This document shows positions 29,206 through 41,715 of a stretch of 64,000 nucleotides of DNA, piece by piece. Made by a program: the position numbers and the translations under genes. Below the pieces are notes generated by a model. The model was not told where the DNA came from. It did no database searches and worked only from the letters and a program-made list of their open reading frames with translations. Within the stretch, counting starts at the first letter, position 1. Every line of letters begins with the position of its first letter. The stretch is from Pseudomonas sp. SJZ079 (lineage in GTDB: Bacteria; Pseudomonadota; Gammaproteobacteria; Pseudomonadales; Pseudomonadaceae), in NCBI RefSeq assembly GCF_007993865.1, contig NZ_VIUH01000010.1, forward strand, positions 1 to 64,000. The letters run 5' to 3'.

Positions 29206-29567
29206 CTAATGTCACGAACTTCTCGCGTTCGGGCCTCTATGACTGGATGGCGCAGCGGGTTTCAGCAGTCGTTCTCGCGGCTTATGTCCTGTTTCTGCTC
29301 GGTTTCGTAGTGATTAACCCAGGTATGGGTTATGCCGAGTGGCATGGTCTGTTCTCCAATAGCGCAATGCGTATCTTCAGTCTGCTGACATTGGTAGCGC
29401 TTAGCGTGCACGCCTGGGTTGGCATGTGGACGATTTCCACCGACTACCTGACGCCGATGGCGCTGGGTAAATGGGCCACTGTCGTGCGTTTTCTCTTTCA
29501 GGCCGCGTGTGGCATTGCCATGTTCGCGTTTTTTGCCTGGGGTGTGCAGATTCTTTGGGGTATCTGA
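29199..29567 (+). CDS. sdhD: Succinate dehydrogenase hydrophobic membrane anchor subunit
   Basis: 122 aa with three membrane helices. LSVHAWVGMWTISTDYL contains the heme-ligand His. With SdhC it binds heme b and ubiquinone. The ATG at 29199 overlaps the end of sdhC by 7 bp, so the two anchors are translationally coupled; GTG at 29193 is a less likely start. Confidence 0.92.
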   Translation: MVTNVTNFSRSGLYDWMAQRVSAVVLAAYVLFLLGFVVINPGMGYAEWHGLFSNSAMRIFSLLTLVALSVHAWVGMWTISTDYLTPMALGKWATVVRFLFQAACGIAMFAFFAWGVQILWGI

Positions 29568-29570
29568 TTC

Positions 29571-31343
29571 ATGACTAACATTCGTACTCTTTCTTATGAC
29601 GCCATCATCATAGGTGGCGGCGGTGCAGGCATGCGTGCCGCGCTGCAACTGGCTCAAGGCGGCCACAAGACCGCAGTAGTCACCAAAGTGTTCCCGACGC
29701 GCTCGCACACAGTTTCAGCGCAAGGTGGTATCACCTGCGCCATCGCTTCGGCCGACCCGAACGACGATTGGCGCTGGCACATGTACGACACCGTCAAGGG
29801 TTCCGATTACATCGGTGACCAGGACGCTATCGAGTACATGTGTTCGGTTGGCCCGGAAGCGGTATTCGAGTTGGAGCACATGGGGCTGCCGTTCTCCCGC
29901 ACCGAGCAGGGACGCATCTATCAGCGCCCGTTCGGTGGTCAGTCCAAGGACTTCGGTCGTGGCGGCCAGGCTGCTCGTACCTGCGCAGCGGCCGACCGTA
30001 CCGGCCACGCGCTGCTGCACACCCTGTATCAAGCCAACCTGAAAGCCAATACCTCGTTCCTTAACGAGTGGTATGCGGTCGATCTGGTGAAGAACCAGGA
30101 TGGCGTTATCGTTGGTGTCATCGCTATCTGCCTCGAGAGTGGCGAAACCGTTTATATCCGTGCCAAGGCCACAGTGCTGGCGACCGGCGGCGCTGGCCGT
30201 ATCTATTCGTCCACGACCAATGCCCTGATCAATACTGGCGACGGCGTGGGCATGGCCCTGCGTGCCGGTGTGCCGGTACAAGACATCGAAATGTGGCAGT
30301 TCCACCCGACCGGTATTGCCGGTGCCGGTGTACTGGTCACCGAAGGTTGCCGCGGTGAAGGTGGTTACCTGATCAACAAGCATGGCGAGCGTTTCATGGA
30401 GCGCTATGCGCCGAACGCCAAAGACCTGGCCGGCCGCGACGTGGTTGCGCGCTCCATGGTCAAAGAGATCATCGCCGGTAACGGCTGTGGTCCCGACGGC
30501 GATCACGTGATGCTCAAGCTCGATCACCTCGGTGAAGACGTTCTGCATAGCCGCCTGCCAGGCATCTGCGAGCTGTCGAAGACCTTCGCTCATGTCGATC
30601 CTGTCGTTGCACCGGTTCCGGTCGTGCCGACCTGCCATTACATGATGGGCGGCGTTGCCACCAATATTCATGGTCAGGCGATTACCCAGGATGCCAACGG
30701 TAACGACAAGATCATTGACGGTCTGTTTGCCGTGGGTGAAGTGGCTTGCGTATCGGTGCACGGTGCCAACCGTCTGGGCGGCAACTCGCTGCTCGATCTG
30801 GTGGTATTCGGTCGCGCAGCGGGCCTGCACCTGGAAAAAGCGCTGAAAGAAGGTGTCGAGCACCGTGGTGCCTCCGAGACCGACATCGAGCAATCGCTTA
30901 ATCGTCTGTCTGGTATCAACGAACGCAGCACCGGCGAAGATGTAGCGCCGTTGCGTAAAGAACTGCAGAGCTGCATGCAGAATTACTTCGGTGTATTCCG
31001 TACCGGCGAATACATGCAGAAGGGTATCAAGCAGTTGGCTGACCTGCGTGAGCGTATTGCGACTGTCAAGATTTCCGACAAGAGCCAGGCGTTCAACACC
31101 GCACGTATCGAAGCGCTTGAGCTGCAAAACCTGCTCGAAGTGGCCGAGGCGACTGCGATTGCGGCAGAGACTCGTACCGAATCCCGTGGTGCGCATGCCC
31201 GTGAAGATTTCGAAGAGCGTGATGACGAAAACTGGCTGTGCCACTCCTTGTACTTCCCGGGCGAGAAGCGCGTGACCAAGCGTGCCGTCAATTTTGCACC
31301 GAAGACAGTACCAGTGTTTGAACCCAAGATTCGGACTTACTAA
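29571..31343 (+). CDS. sdhA: Succinate dehydrogenase flavoprotein subunit
   Basis: 590 aa. It carries covalent FAD and oxidises succinate to fumarate. The dinucleotide motif is [15 protein letters not shown] (11-25). The flavinylated His is H46 in [11 protein letters not shown]. Active-site sequences [17 protein letters not shown] and [19 protein letters not shown] are complete. It follows sdhD by 3 bp. Confidence 0.97.
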   Translation: MTNIRTLSYDAIIIGGGGAGMRAALQLAQGGHKTAVVTKVFPTRSHTVSAQGGITCAIASADPNDDWRWHMYDTVKGSDYIGDQDAIEYMCSVGPEAVFELEHMGLPFSRTEQGRIYQRPFGGQSKDFGRGGQAARTCAAADRTGHALLHTLYQANLKANTSFLNEWYAVDLVKNQDGVIVGVIAICLESGETVYIRAKATVLATGGAGRIYSSTTNALINTGDGVGMALRAGVPVQDIEMWQFHPTGIAGAGVLVTEGCRGEGGYLINKHGERFMERYAPNAKDLAGRDVVARSMVKEIIAGNGCGPDGDHVMLKLDHLGEDVLHSRLPGICELSKTFAHVDPVVAPVPVVPTCHYMMGGVATNIHGQAITQDANGNDKIIDGLFAVGEVACVSVHGANRLGGNSLLDLVVFGRAAGLHLEKALKEGVEHRGASETDIEQSLNRLSGINERSTGEDVAPLRKELQSCMQNYFGVFRTGEYMQKGIKQLADLRERIATVKISDKSQAFNTARIEALELQNLLEVAEATAIAAETRTESRGAHAREDFEERDDENWLCHSLYFPGEKRVTKRAVNFAPKTVPVFEPKIRTY

Positions 31344-31354
31344 GGGTGACGGAT

Positions 31355-32059
31355 ATGTTGCAAGTCAGTGTTTATCGTTACAACCCTGACCAGGACGCGG
31401 CGCCGTTCATGCAGGAGTTTCAGGTCAATACCGACGGCAAGGACATCATGGTCCTCGACGTGCTGGCCCTGATCAAGGAACAGGACGAGGGTTTCTCCTA
31501 TCGTCGTTCCTGCCGTGAAGGCGTCTGTGGTTCCGACGGCATGAACATCAATGGCAAGAATGGTCTGGCCTGTATCACTCCGCTGTCGGCGGTGGTGAAG
31601 AACAACAAGCTGATTATTCGTCCTTTGCCGGGTCTGCCAGTTATTCGTGACCTGGTCGTCGATATGAGCATCTTCTACAAGCAGTACGAGAAGGTGCAGC
31701 CGTTCCTGCAAAACGATACCCCGGCGCCGGCGATTGAACGCCTGCAGACGCCGGAAGAGCGCGAGAAACTGGATGGGTTGTACGAGTGCATTCTGTGCGC
31801 CTGCTGCTCGACCAGCTGCCCGTCGTTCTGGTGGAACCCGGACAAGTTCCTCGGTCCAGCGGCACTGCTGCAAGCCTATCGTTTTCTGGCCGACAGTCGC
31901 GACACCAAGACCGATGAGCGTCTGGCCGCACTGGACGATCCGTTCAGTGTGTTCCGTTGCCGCGGCATCATGAACTGCGTGAATGTCTGCCCGAAGGGTC
32001 TCAACCCGACCAAGGCAATCGGTCACGTACGCAATATGTTGCTGCAAAGCGGTACCTGA
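31355..32059 (+). CDS. sdhB: Succinate dehydrogenase iron-sulfur subunit
   Basis: 234 aa. It passes electrons from FAD to quinone through three clusters. The 2Fe-2S ligands are in CREGVCGSDGMNINGKNGLAC-type sequence near residue 55, and the 4Fe-4S and 3Fe-4S ligands are in CILCACCSTSCPSFWW and CRGIMNCVNVCPKGLNP. The ATG 31355 start (MLQVSVYRYNP) matches the family and follows a GGGTGA. The 247-bp gap to sucA holds a short GC stem (32086-32111) followed by TAGTTTTA, possibly a processing or partial-termination site. Confidence 0.95.
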   Translation: MLQVSVYRYNPDQDAAPFMQEFQVNTDGKDIMVLDVLALIKEQDEGFSYRRSCREGVCGSDGMNINGKNGLACITPLSAVVKNNKLIIRPLPGLPVIRDLVVDMSIFYKQYEKVQPFLQNDTPAPAIERLQTPEEREKLDGLYECILCACCSTSCPSFWWNPDKFLGPAALLQAYRFLADSRDTKTDERLAALDDPFSVFRCRGIMNCVNVCPKGLNPTKAIGHVRNMLLQSGT

Positions 32060-32306
32060 TTCATTTGCTGTACCCGTGACACCTGCGGCGCTGGAATCGC
32101 TTTTGGCGCCGTAGTTTTAGCTCGAACCGCAGCTCACAAAGCCGTGGTTCTTATTTGAAAAATATGACGACCAGCAGGGGCATCCGGGCTGGTGCCCGGA
32201 CTATCTGCGGGATCCGTGGTGGCTTTACCGAAGTCGCTGCTTCAAGACTTCGGAAGCCCGCGCGGTTTCTACGCCGGTGGTGTCCCCTTACCGAGGGTGA
32301 CCAAGC

Positions 32307-35138
32307 ATGCAAGAAAGCGTGATGCAGCGCATGTGGGACAGTGCCCACCTATCCGGTGGTAACGCTGCCTATGTGGAAGAGCTCTATGAGCTTTACCTGC
32401 ACGATCCCAACGCTGTGCCAGAAGAGTGGCGCACCTACTTTCAGAAGTTGCCGACTGACGGCAGCGCCGCTACTGATGTATCGCACTCCACGGTTCGCGA
32501 TCATTTCGTGTTGCTGGCTAAAAACCAGCGCCGCGCCCAACCGGTATCTGCCGGCAGCGTGAGCAGTGAGCACGAAAAGAAGCAGGTCGAAGTCCTGCGG
32601 ATGATCCAGGCTTATCGCATGCGCGGCCACCAGGCTGCCCAGCTCGATCCGCTCGGCCTCTGGCAACGTCCGGCTCCGGCCGATCTGTCGATCAACCACT
32701 ATGGGTTGACTGACGCCGATCTGGATACCACGTTCCGCACCGGTGGCTTGTACATCGGCAAGGAAGAGGCGAGCCTGCGCGAAATTCATCAAGCGCTGCA
32801 ACAGACCTACTGTCACACCATCGGTGCTGAATTCACCCATATCGTCGATTCCGAGCAGCGCAGCTGGTTTCAGCAGCGTTTGGAAAGCGTGCGCGGTCGT
32901 CCGCAGTTCTCTGCCGAAGTGCAGAGTCACCTGCTCGAGCGCCTGACCGCAGCGGAAGGGTTGGAAAAGTACCTGGGCACCAAGTACCCGGGTACCAAGC
33001 GTTTCGGTCTCGAGGGCGGCGAGAGCCTGATTCCGTTGCTCGATGAAGTGATCCAGCGCTCTGGCGCCTATGGCACCAAGGAAATCGTCATCGGCATGGC
33101 CCACCGCGGCCGTCTCAACGTACTGGTCAACACCTTCGGCAAGAACCCGCGCGACCTGTTCGACGAGTTCGAAGGCAAGAAGACCGAAGGCTTGTCTTCC
33201 GGTGACGTTAAATATCACCAGGGTTTCTCGTCCAACGTCATGACCGCTGGCGGCGAAGTGCACCTGGCGTTGGCGTTTAACCCGTCGCACCTGGAAATTG
33301 TTTCTCCGGTGGTCGAGGGCTCAGTGCGTGCCCGTCAGGACCGTCGCAGCGATGTGGTAGGTGAAAAAGTATTGCCGATTTCCATCCACGGCGATGCGGC
33401 GTTCGCCGGTCAGGGCGTGGTCATGGAAACCTTCCAGATGTCGCAGACCCGCGGTTACAAGACGGGCGGCACCATCCATATCGTGATCAACAACCAGGTG
33501 GGCTTCACCACCAGTCGTGCCGAGGACTCGCGTTCCACCGAGTACTGCACCGACGTGGCGAAAATGATCCAGGCGCCGATCTTCCATGTGAATGGCGATG
33601 ATCCGGAAGCCGTGCTGTTTGTCACTCAGTTGGCCGTCGATTACCGCATGCAGTACAAGCGCGACGTGGTCATCGATCTGGTGTGCTACCGCCGCCGCGG
33701 TCACAACGAGGCCGATGAGCCGAGTGGTACCCAGCCGCTGATGTACCAGCAGATCAGCAAGCAGCGCACCACCCGTGAGCTGTATGCCGAAGTTTTGACC
33801 AACGCCGTCAGCCACTCCGTGGATGATGTGCAGTTCAAGATCGACGAATACCGCACCGCGCTGGATAACGGTCAGCACGTGGTCAAGAGCCTGGTCAAAG
33901 AGCCGAACAAGGAACTGTTCGTCGACTGGCGTCCGTACCTGGGCCATGCCTGGACTGCGCGCCACGACACGCGCTTCGATCTCAAGACCCTGCAGGATCT
34001 GTCCAACAAGCTGATGGAAGTGCCTGAGGGCTTCGTCGTGCAGCGCCAGGTGTCGAAGATTCTCGAAGACCGCCAGAAGATGAGCGCCGGGGCGCTGCCG
34101 ATCAACTGGGGCTACGCCGAAACCATGGCCTATGCCACCTTGTTGTTCGAAGGCCATCCGATTCGCATCACAGGTCAAGACGTCGGTCGTGGCACCTTCT
34201 CGCACCGTCATGCGGCGCTGCACAATCAGAAGGACGGCGCTACCTATCTGCCGTTGCAGAACCTGTATGAGGGGCAGCCACGTTTCGATTTGTACGACTC
34301 TTTCCTCTCGGAAGAAGCCGTGTTGGCCTTCGAATACGGCTATGCCACCACCAAGCCCAACTCCCTGGTGATCTGGGAAGCCCAGTTTGGTGACTTCGCC
34401 AACGGTGCCCAGGTGGTGTTCGACCAGTTCATTTCCAGTGGCGAGCACAAGTGGGGCCGGCTCTGTGGCCTGACCATGCTGTTGCCGCATGGTTATGAAG
34501 GTCAGGGGCCTGAGCACTCCTCGGCCCGTCTGGAGCGTTACCTGCAACTGTGCGCCGAGCACAACATGCAGGTCTGCGTGCCGACCACGCCGGCACAGAT
34601 CTACCACTTGTTGCGTCGCCAGGTGATTCGTCCGCTGCGTAAACCCTTGGTGGTGTTGACGCCCAAATCGTTGCTGCGCCACAAGATGGCCACTTCGACC
34701 TTGGAAGACCTGGCTGAAGGCTCGTTCCAGACCGTGATTCCTGAGGTCGACACTATCGACGCGAAGAAGGTTGATCGGCTGATTCTGTGCAGTGGCAAGG
34801 TCTACTACGACTTGCTGGAAAAACGTCGCAACGAAGGCCGTGAAGACATCGCGATCGTGCGTATCGAGCAGCTCTATCCGTTCCCGGAAGATGATCTGAC
34901 CGAAGTCTTGGCGACCTACAAGAACCTCAAGCACATCGTCTGGTGCCAGGAAGAGCCAATGAACCAGGGCGCCTGGTACTGCAGCCAGCACCACATGCGT
35001 CGCGTCGCTACTGCGCACAAGAAGACTCTGTTCCTCGAGTACGCCGGTCGTGAAGCATCCGCGGCCCCCGCTTGTGGTTATGCATCGTTGCACGCCGAAC
35101 AGCAGGCAAAACTGCTGCAAGACGCCTTTACTGTTTAA
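32307..35138 (+). CDS. sucA: 2-oxoglutarate dehydrogenase E1 component
   Basis: 943 aa. A thiamine-diphosphate enzyme, it decarboxylates 2-oxoglutarate and passes succinyl to the lipoyl group of SucB. The N-terminal SGGNAAYVEELYELYLHDP helix is the E2/E3 interaction segment. The TPP region includes IGMAHRGRLNVLVNTFGKNP, HGDAAFAGQGVVMETFQMS and the metal-binding NNQVGFTT. The C-terminal transketolase-like domain has EAQFGDFANGAQVVFDQF. Full length and intact. Confidence 0.96.
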   Translation: MQESVMQRMWDSAHLSGGNAAYVEELYELYLHDPNAVPEEWRTYFQKLPTDGSAATDVSHSTVRDHFVLLAKNQRRAQPVSAGSVSSEHEKKQVEVLRMIQAYRMRGHQAAQLDPLGLWQRPAPADLSINHYGLTDADLDTTFRTGGLYIGKEEASLREIHQALQQTYCHTIGAEFTHIVDSEQRSWFQQRLESVRGRPQFSAEVQSHLLERLTAAEGLEKYLGTKYPGTKRFGLEGGESLIPLLDEVIQRSGAYGTKEIVIGMAHRGRLNVLVNTFGKNPRDLFDEFEGKKTEGLSSGDVKYHQGFSSNVMTAGGEVHLALAFNPSHLEIVSPVVEGSVRARQDRRSDVVGEKVLPISIHGDAAFAGQGVVMETFQMSQTRGYKTGGTIHIVINNQVGFTTSRAEDSRSTEYCTDVAKMIQAPIFHVNGDDPEAVLFVTQLAVDYRMQYKRDVVIDLVCYRRRGHNEADEPSGTQPLMYQQISKQRTTRELYAEVLTNAVSHSVDDVQFKIDEYRTALDNGQHVVKSLVKEPNKELFVDWRPYLGHAWTARHDTRFDLKTLQDLSNKLMEVPEGFVVQRQVSKILEDRQKMSAGALPINWGYAETMAYATLLFEGHPIRITGQDVGRGTFSHRHAALHNQKDGATYLPLQNLYEGQPRFDLYDSFLSEEAVLAFEYGYATTKPNSLVIWEAQFGDFANGAQVVFDQFISSGEHKWGRLCGLTMLLPHGYEGQGPEHSSARLERYLQLCAEHNMQVCVPTTPAQIYHLLRRQVIRPLRKPLVVLTPKSLLRHKMATSTLEDLAEGSFQTVIPEVDTIDAKKVDRLILCSGKVYYDLLEKRRNEGREDIAIVRIEQLYPFPEDDLTEVLATYKNLKHIVWCQEEPMNQGAWYCSQHHMRRVATAHKKTLFLEYAGREASAAPACGYASLHAEQQAKLLQDAFTV

Positions 35139-35204
35139 CGCCTTCGCGCAAGAGGCGGCCTGAGCCGCCTCGTAGAAGAAACCGAATTTAAGGAACCTCA
35201 CACA

Positions 35205-36422
35205 ATGGCTATCGAGATCAAAGCCCCTACTTTCCCGGAATCGGTTGCCGACGGCACCGTTGCGACTTGGCACAAGAAGCCCGGGGATGCGGTTAAGCGT
35301 GACGAGCTGATCGTCGACATCGAAACCGACAAGGTGGTGATGGAAGTCTTGGCCGAAGCGGACGGCGTGCTCGCTGAGATCGTCAAGAACGAAGGCGATA
35401 CCGTGCTCAGCGGTGAACTGTTGGGCAAGTTGACCGAAGGTGGTGCAGCCGCTGCACCTGCCGCGGCGGCCGCTCCGACAGCCGCATCGGCAGCTCCTGC
35501 CGCTGCCGGCGAGGATCAAATCCTTTCGCCCGCTGCGCGCAAGCTGGCGGAAGAAAATGGCATCGACCCGAACAGCATCGCCGGTTCGGGTAAGGGCGGG
35601 CGCGTGACCAAGGAAGATGTAGTCGCCGCCGTTGAGGCCAAGAAGAACGCTCCGGCTGCTGCGCCTGTCGCCAAGCCGGCTGCAAGCGCCACCGCCGCGC
35701 CGATGCTCGCCGCTGGCGACCGTGTCGAGAAGCGCGTGCCGATGACGCGGCTGCGGGCCAAGGTTGCCGAGCGTTTGGTTGAAGCTCAGTCGAACATGGC
35801 GATGCTGACCACCTTCAACGAAGTCGACATGACTGAAGTCATGGCGCTGCGTTCGAAGTACAAGGACCTGTTCGAGAAGTCCCACAACGGCGTGCGCCTG
35901 GGTTTCATGTCGTTCTTCGTCAAGGCCGCTACCGAGGCGCTGAAGCGATTCCCCGCAGTCAACGCTTCGATTGACGGCACCGACATCGTGTACCACGGCT
36001 ATGCCGACATCGGTGTTGCCGTGTCCAGTGATCGCGGTCTGGTGGTTCCAGTTCTGCGTAACGCCGAGCTGATGAGTCTGGCTGAAATCGAAGGCGGCAT
36101 CGCCACCTTCGGTAAGAAAGCCCGCGACGGCAAGCTGTCGATGGACGACATGACTGGCGGTACGTTCACCATCACCAACGGTGGTACATTCGGTTCGATG
36201 ATGTCGACCCCGATCGTCAACCCGCCACAGGCGGCCATCCTGGGCATGCACAACATCCTGCAGCGTCCAATGGCGATCAACGGTCAGGTGGTTATCCGTC
36301 CGATGATGTACCTCGCACTGTCCTACGATCACCGTTTGATCGATGGCAAAGAAGCCGTGACCTTCCTGGTTACCATCAAGAACCTGCTGGAAGACCCGGC
36401 TCGTCTGCTGCTGGATATCTGA
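35205..36422 (+). CDS. sucB: Dihydrolipoamide succinyltransferase (E2 of 2-oxoglutarate dehydrogenase)
   Basis: 405 aa. One N-terminal lipoyl domain has lipoylated K43 in [11 protein letters not shown]. An Ala/Pro-rich linker (about 80-105) is followed by the subunit-binding domain ([15 protein letters not shown] near 110-140). A second Ala-rich linker leads to the catalytic domain with the active His in [14 protein letters not shown]. It forms the 24-mer core of the complex. The Ala-rich linkers create long antisense ORFs on the other strand that are not genes. Confidence 0.96.
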   Translation: MAIEIKAPTFPESVADGTVATWHKKPGDAVKRDELIVDIETDKVVMEVLAEADGVLAEIVKNEGDTVLSGELLGKLTEGGAAAAPAAAAAPTAASAAPAAAGEDQILSPAARKLAEENGIDPNSIAGSGKGGRVTKEDVVAAVEAKKNAPAAAPVAKPAASATAAPMLAAGDRVEKRVPMTRLRAKVAERLVEAQSNMAMLTTFNEVDMTEVMALRSKYKDLFEKSHNGVRLGFMSFFVKAATEALKRFPAVNASIDGTDIVYHGYADIGVAVSSDRGLVVPVLRNAELMSLAEIEGGIATFGKKARDGKLSMDDMTGGTFTITNGGTFGSMMSTPIVNPPQAAILGMHNILQRPMAINGQVVIRPMMYLALSYDHRLIDGKEAVTFLVTIKNLLEDPARLLLDI

Positions 36423-36531
36423 TTTCGTAGGTGGGGCCGATCGGCGATGATCGGTCTTTCGCCGAAACCAACAGCTTCGTCCCACGACAGCCTCCATACG
36501 AGGCTGTCCGGTTTGATTCGAGAAGGAATGA

Positions 36532-37971
<1,440 letters not shown>

Positions 37972-38190
37972 GTAACAGGCTGTAAGTCGCTGTGTCGGCC
38001 TTTCACTCGACTGAGTGAGCGGCTGACGCAGAAGATTTTTGGATAACAAGAACCACGACGATCTGCCCGCGTCGAGTTTAGGCATACGCGCGGAACGTAC
38101 GTCGGACTGCTCTCGAGAGCGGTCACAGGTGGTGCGGCACCACAAGTGCAGCATCGAATGCGCAATACCTAACGAAGACGGTAGACAAGC

Positions 38191-39357
38191 ATGAATCTCC
38201 ATGAGTATCAGGGTAAGCAGCTGTTCGCTGAATACGGCCTGCCCGTATCCAAGGGCTTCGCGGTAAACACCCCGGAAGAAGCCGCAGCAGCCTGCGACAA
38301 GATTGGTGGCACCGAATGGGTCGTTAAGGCCCAAGTACACGCCGGTGGTCGCGGTAAAGCGGGCGGCGTAAAGCTGGTCAAGAGCAAAGAAGACGCCAAG
38401 GCCTTCGCTGCCAACTGGCTGGGCAAGCGTCTGGTGACTTACCAGACTGACGCCAACGGTCAGCCGGTTAACCAGATCCTGGTTGAGTCCTGCACCGACA
38501 TCGCCAAGGAACTGTACCTGGGTGCAGTAGTCGATCGCTCGAGCCGTCGCATCGTGTTCATGGCGTCCACCGAAGGTGGCGTGGACATCGAGAAGATCGC
38601 TCACGACACCCCTGAGAAAATCCTCAAAGCCACTATCGATCCGCTGGTCGGCGCACAGCCGTTCCAGGGGCGCGAACTGGCCTTCCAGTTGGGCCTGCAA
38701 GGCGATCAGATCAAGCAGTTCACCCACATCTTCGTTGGCTTGGCCAAACTGTTCCAGGACTACGACCTGGCGCTGCTGGAAGTGAACCCGCTGGTGATCA
38801 AGGCCGACGGCAACCTGCATTGCCTGGACGCCAAGATCAACATCGACAGCAACGCCATGTACCGTCAGCCGAAGCTGCGCGCCATGCACGATCCGTCCCA
38901 GGACGATCCGCGCGAAGCCCATGCTGCCAAGTTCGAACTGAACTACGTGGCACTGGAAGGCAACATCGGCTGCATGGTCAACGGTGCTGGCCTGGCCATG
39001 GGCACCATGGACATCGTCAACCTGCACGGCGGCAAGCCAGCCAACTTCCTCGACGTAGGTGGCGGCGCGACCAAAGAGCGCGTGACCGAAGCCTTCAAGA
39101 TCATCCTGTCCGACAGCAACGTGGCTGCCGTACTGGTGAACATCTTCGGTGGCATCGTGCGTTGCGACATGATTGCCGAAGGCATCATCGGCGCAGTGAA
39201 AGAAGTCGGCGTGAAGATCCCGGTAGTCGTACGTCTGGAAGGCAACAACGCCGAACTGGGCGCCAAAGTACTGGCTGAAAGTGGCTTGAACATCATCGCG
39301 GCAACCAGCCTGACCGACGCTGCTCAGCAAGTCGTCAAAGCTGCGGAGGGCAAGTAA
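38191..39357 (+). CDS. sucC: Succinyl-CoA synthetase (ADP-forming) beta subunit
   Basis: 388 aa. The N-terminal ATP-grasp domain starts [19 protein letters not shown] and includes [13 protein letters not shown]; the C-terminal CoA-binding domain contains [16 protein letters not shown]. It makes ATP or GTP from succinyl-CoA together with SucD. Its TAA stop shares a base with the sucD ATG (TAATG), giving balanced expression. The 219-bp gap before it shows no gene. Confidence 0.96.
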   Translation: MNLHEYQGKQLFAEYGLPVSKGFAVNTPEEAAAACDKIGGTEWVVKAQVHAGGRGKAGGVKLVKSKEDAKAFAANWLGKRLVTYQTDANGQPVNQILVESCTDIAKELYLGAVVDRSSRRIVFMASTEGGVDIEKIAHDTPEKILKATIDPLVGAQPFQGRELAFQLGLQGDQIKQFTHIFVGLAKLFQDYDLALLEVNPLVIKADGNLHCLDAKINIDSNAMYRQPKLRAMHDPSQDDPREAHAAKFELNYVALEGNIGCMVNGAGLAMGTMDIVNLHGGKPANFLDVGGGATKERVTEAFKIILSDSNVAAVLVNIFGGIVRCDMIAEGIIGAVKEVGVKIPVVVRLEGNNAELGAKVLAESGLNIIAATSLTDAAQQVVKAAEGK

Positions 39358-40244
39358 TGAGCGTCCTGATCAATAAAGACACCAAAGTAATCTGCCAGGG
39401 CTTCACCGGCTCGCAGGGTACCTTCCACTCCGAACAAGCCATCGCCTATGGCACCAAGATGGTTGGCGGCGTGACTCCGGGCAAGGGTGGCACCACTCAC
39501 CTGAACCTGCCGGTATTCAACACCGTGCGTGAAGCGGTCGAGCAAACTGGCGCTACCGCCAGCGTGATCTACGTACCGGCTCCGTTCTGCAAGGATTCCA
39601 TCCTTGAAGCGGCCATGGGCGGCATCAAGCTGATCGTCTGCATCACCGAAGGCATCGCGACCATCGACATGCTCGAAGCCAAGGTCAAATGCGACGAACT
39701 GGGCGTGGTCCTGATCGGCCCGAACTGCCCAGGAGTGATCACGCCGGGCGAGTGCAAGATCGGCATCATGCCAGGTCACATTCACCTGCCAGGCAAAGTC
39801 GGCATCGTGTCGCGTTCCGGCACCCTGACCTATGAAGCCGTGAAGCAGACCACCGACGCCGGCTTCGGCCAGTCCACTTGCGTGGGCATCGGTGGCGACC
39901 CGATTCCGGGCTCCAACTTCATCGACATCCTCAAGCTGTTCCAGGAAGACCCGAAGACCGAAGCGATCGTGATGATCGGTGAGATCGGCGGTTCCGCTGA
40001 AGAAGAAGCTGCTGCCTACATCAAAGCTAACGTGACCAAGCCGGTGGTGTCCTACATCGCTGGTGTGACTGCTCCTCCGGGCAAGCGCATGGGTCACGCC
40101 GGCGCCATCATCTCCGGTGGTAAAGGTACTGCAGACGAGAAGTTCGCCGCTCTGCAGGACGCCGGTGTTAAAACCGTGCGTTCCCTGGCTGACATCGGCA
40201 AGGCCCTGGCCGAGCTGACCGGTTGGGAAGTCAAGAACGCCTAA
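39357..40244 (+). CDS. sucD: Succinyl-CoA synthetase alpha subunit
   Basis: 295 aa. It binds CoA ([18 protein letters not shown]) and carries the phosphohistidine in [16 protein letters not shown] near residue 246. [20 protein letters not shown] is the family signature. Last gene of the cluster, followed directly by a strong terminator. Confidence 0.96.
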   Translation: MSVLINKDTKVICQGFTGSQGTFHSEQAIAYGTKMVGGVTPGKGGTTHLNLPVFNTVREAVEQTGATASVIYVPAPFCKDSILEAAMGGIKLIVCITEGIATIDMLEAKVKCDELGVVLIGPNCPGVITPGECKIGIMPGHIHLPGKVGIVSRSGTLTYEAVKQTTDAGFGQSTCVGIGGDPIPGSNFIDILKLFQEDPKTEAIVMIGEIGGSAEEEAAAYIKANVTKPVVSYIAGVTAPPGKRMGHAGAIISGGKGTADEKFAALQDAGVKTVRSLADIGKALAELTGWEVKNA

Positions 40245-40259
40245 GCGTTGCTGACGATG

Positions 40260-40287
40260 AAAAGGCCACCTTCGGGTGGCCTTTTTT
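40260..40287 (+). terminator. Rho-independent terminator of the sdh-suc operon
   Basis: Stem AAAAGGCCACC / GGTGGCCTTTTTT with a TTCG tetraloop and T-run ends 43 bases after the sucD stop. Confidence 0.93.
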
Positions 40288-40363
40288 GTGGGTTTGCCGA
40301 GCACCGGCAGTCAAGCGACGGGGCCGTCGCTTTATACTGAGCGCGCTTTTATAGGAGAGGCTC

Positions 40364-41476
40364 GTGTTCAGGTTTGCTGTCAGTGGTGTGTTTGCTGTGT
40401 GGTTCTCGATGCTGGCAGGTCTGGCGCAGGCAGCAGTTTCAAGTCCGGTCGGCGGAGTGCAGGAGCCTGCCTCTGTGGTGTTTCTCAATCCCGGCTATTC
40501 CAACGAGCCGTTCTGGGTCGGTTACACCGAGTTCATGCAAGCCGCCGCCGACGATCTCGGCATTCGGCTGCGGGTGGTCTACGGCGAGCGTGATCCGAAA
40601 TTGCTGCTCAGCCGCGCGCGGGATGTGCTGGAGAGTCCCGAACCGCCGGACTATCTGGTATTCGTCAATGAAATGTACACGGCCCCTGAGTTGCTGCGCC
40701 TGTTTGCCGAGAGCCCAATCAAACTGTTCTCCCTGCACAGCACCCTGACGCCGGCGCAGCAGCGCATCGTCGGCGGTACCCGCGAGCGCTATCGCAACTG
40801 GATCGGTAGCCTGGTGCCGAATGATGAGGAGGCCGGTTATCTGATGGCCACGGCGCTGATCGACAAGTTGCATGGTCAGTCGGGGGCCATGCTGGCGTTT
40901 TCAGGGGTACGCAATACACCTTCGGCGACTTTGCGTGAGCAGGGCATGCAACGAGCTTTGGCGGAGCACCCGGAAATCAAGTTGCAGCAACTGATGTATG
41001 GCGAGTGGAGCCGGCAACGTGCCTATGAGCAGGCGCGGGTGCTGTTGCCGCGTTATGCCGATCTCAGTCTGGTGTGGTCGGCGAATGACGAGATGGCGTT
41101 CGGTGCCATGCGTGCCGCGCAAGAGTTGGGCCGCCAGCCAGGCAAGGATCTGCATTTTTCCGCGCTGAACAATTCCGAAGAGGTTTTCAACGCTCGGGTG
41201 GAAGGCCAATTGTGCGTGTTGGTCGGTGGCCATTTCACCCTGGGCGGTTGGGCCATGGTGTTGTTGCACGACTATCACGCCGGACAGGATTTCGCCGCAC
41301 GGGGCGGTAAGGACCGTGTGGCGCCCTTGTTCCGCCTGATCGACGCGGAGCAGGCAAGCCGGCTGTCGAAGCGCTTGAAAGTACCCGGTTACGGGCTGGA
41401 CTTCCGTCAGTACAGTGCGGTTTACCGGCCGGCAATCAAGGACTACCGCTTTTCCATCACAGCGTTGCTGCAGTGA
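40364..41476 (+). CDS. Orphan periplasmic sugar-type substrate-binding protein
   Basis: 370 aa. The signal peptide (residues 1-25, ending AGLAQA) is followed by a two-lobe periplasmic-binding fold of the LacI/RbsB type, seen in VVFLNPGYSNEPFWVGYTEF, LVWSANDEMAFGAMRA and LHFSALNNSEEVF. It starts with GTG after AGGAGAGG. No permease or ATPase gene lies beside it, so it may serve a distant transporter or a membrane sensor; its ligand cannot be predicted. Confidence 0.8.
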   Translation: MFRFAVSGVFAVWFSMLAGLAQAAVSSPVGGVQEPASVVFLNPGYSNEPFWVGYTEFMQAAADDLGIRLRVVYGERDPKLLLSRARDVLESPEPPDYLVFVNEMYTAPELLRLFAESPIKLFSLHSTLTPAQQRIVGGTRERYRNWIGSLVPNDEEAGYLMATALIDKLHGQSGAMLAFSGVRNTPSATLREQGMQRALAEHPEIKLQQLMYGEWSRQRAYEQARVLLPRYADLSLVWSANDEMAFGAMRAAQELGRQPGKDLHFSALNNSEEVFNARVEGQLCVLVGGHFTLGGWAMVLLHDYHAGQDFAARGGKDRVAPLFRLIDAEQASRLSKRLKVPGYGLDFRQYSAVYRPAIKDYRFSITALLQ

Positions 41477-41477
41477 C

Positions 41478-41699
41478 TTAGATACCGGCGAAGTGCAGCA
41501 CCAGCTTGACCACCGCGAAAAGAACCAACACGAATACCAGGGTAAACAGCAGGCCGAGGATGATGAAGTGGCTGGGCTTGCCGCGGCTGAAGTCGCGGCT
41601 ACGGTTCTTGCCGCTCTGCACGCCTAAGGCGGCGGCCAGGACGCTCTGCAGCATTTCCCAGAGTGTCAGTGGTTTGTCGTCGTTTTTCCGTTCGTCCAT
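41478..41699 (-). CDS. DUF2970 family small membrane protein
   Basis: 73 aa. A hydrophilic N-terminus with LTLWEMLQSVLAAALGVQS is followed by one C-terminal membrane helix (FIILGLLFTLVFVLVLFAVVKLVL, described in parts). The family has no known function. ATG 41699 has AGGAGG 6 bases upstream. It abuts the 3' end of the binding-protein gene convergently. Confidence 0.8.
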   Translation of the reverse strand: MDERKNDDKPLTLWEMLQSVLAAALGVQSGKNRSRDFSRGKPSHFIILGLLFTLVFVLVLFAVVKLVLHFAGI

Positions 41700-41715
41700 A
41701 GGCACCTCCTGTGCA

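Noticed and set aside
29715..31244. 509-codon minus ORF opposite sdhA
   Set aside because: It is antisense to a complete sdhA and its composition is that of a shadow frame.
32086..32111. GC stem after sdhB as a full operon terminator
   Set aside because: The stem is only 6 bp with a long loop and short T-run, and sucA follows without a clear separate promoter; it is at most a processing or partial-termination site.
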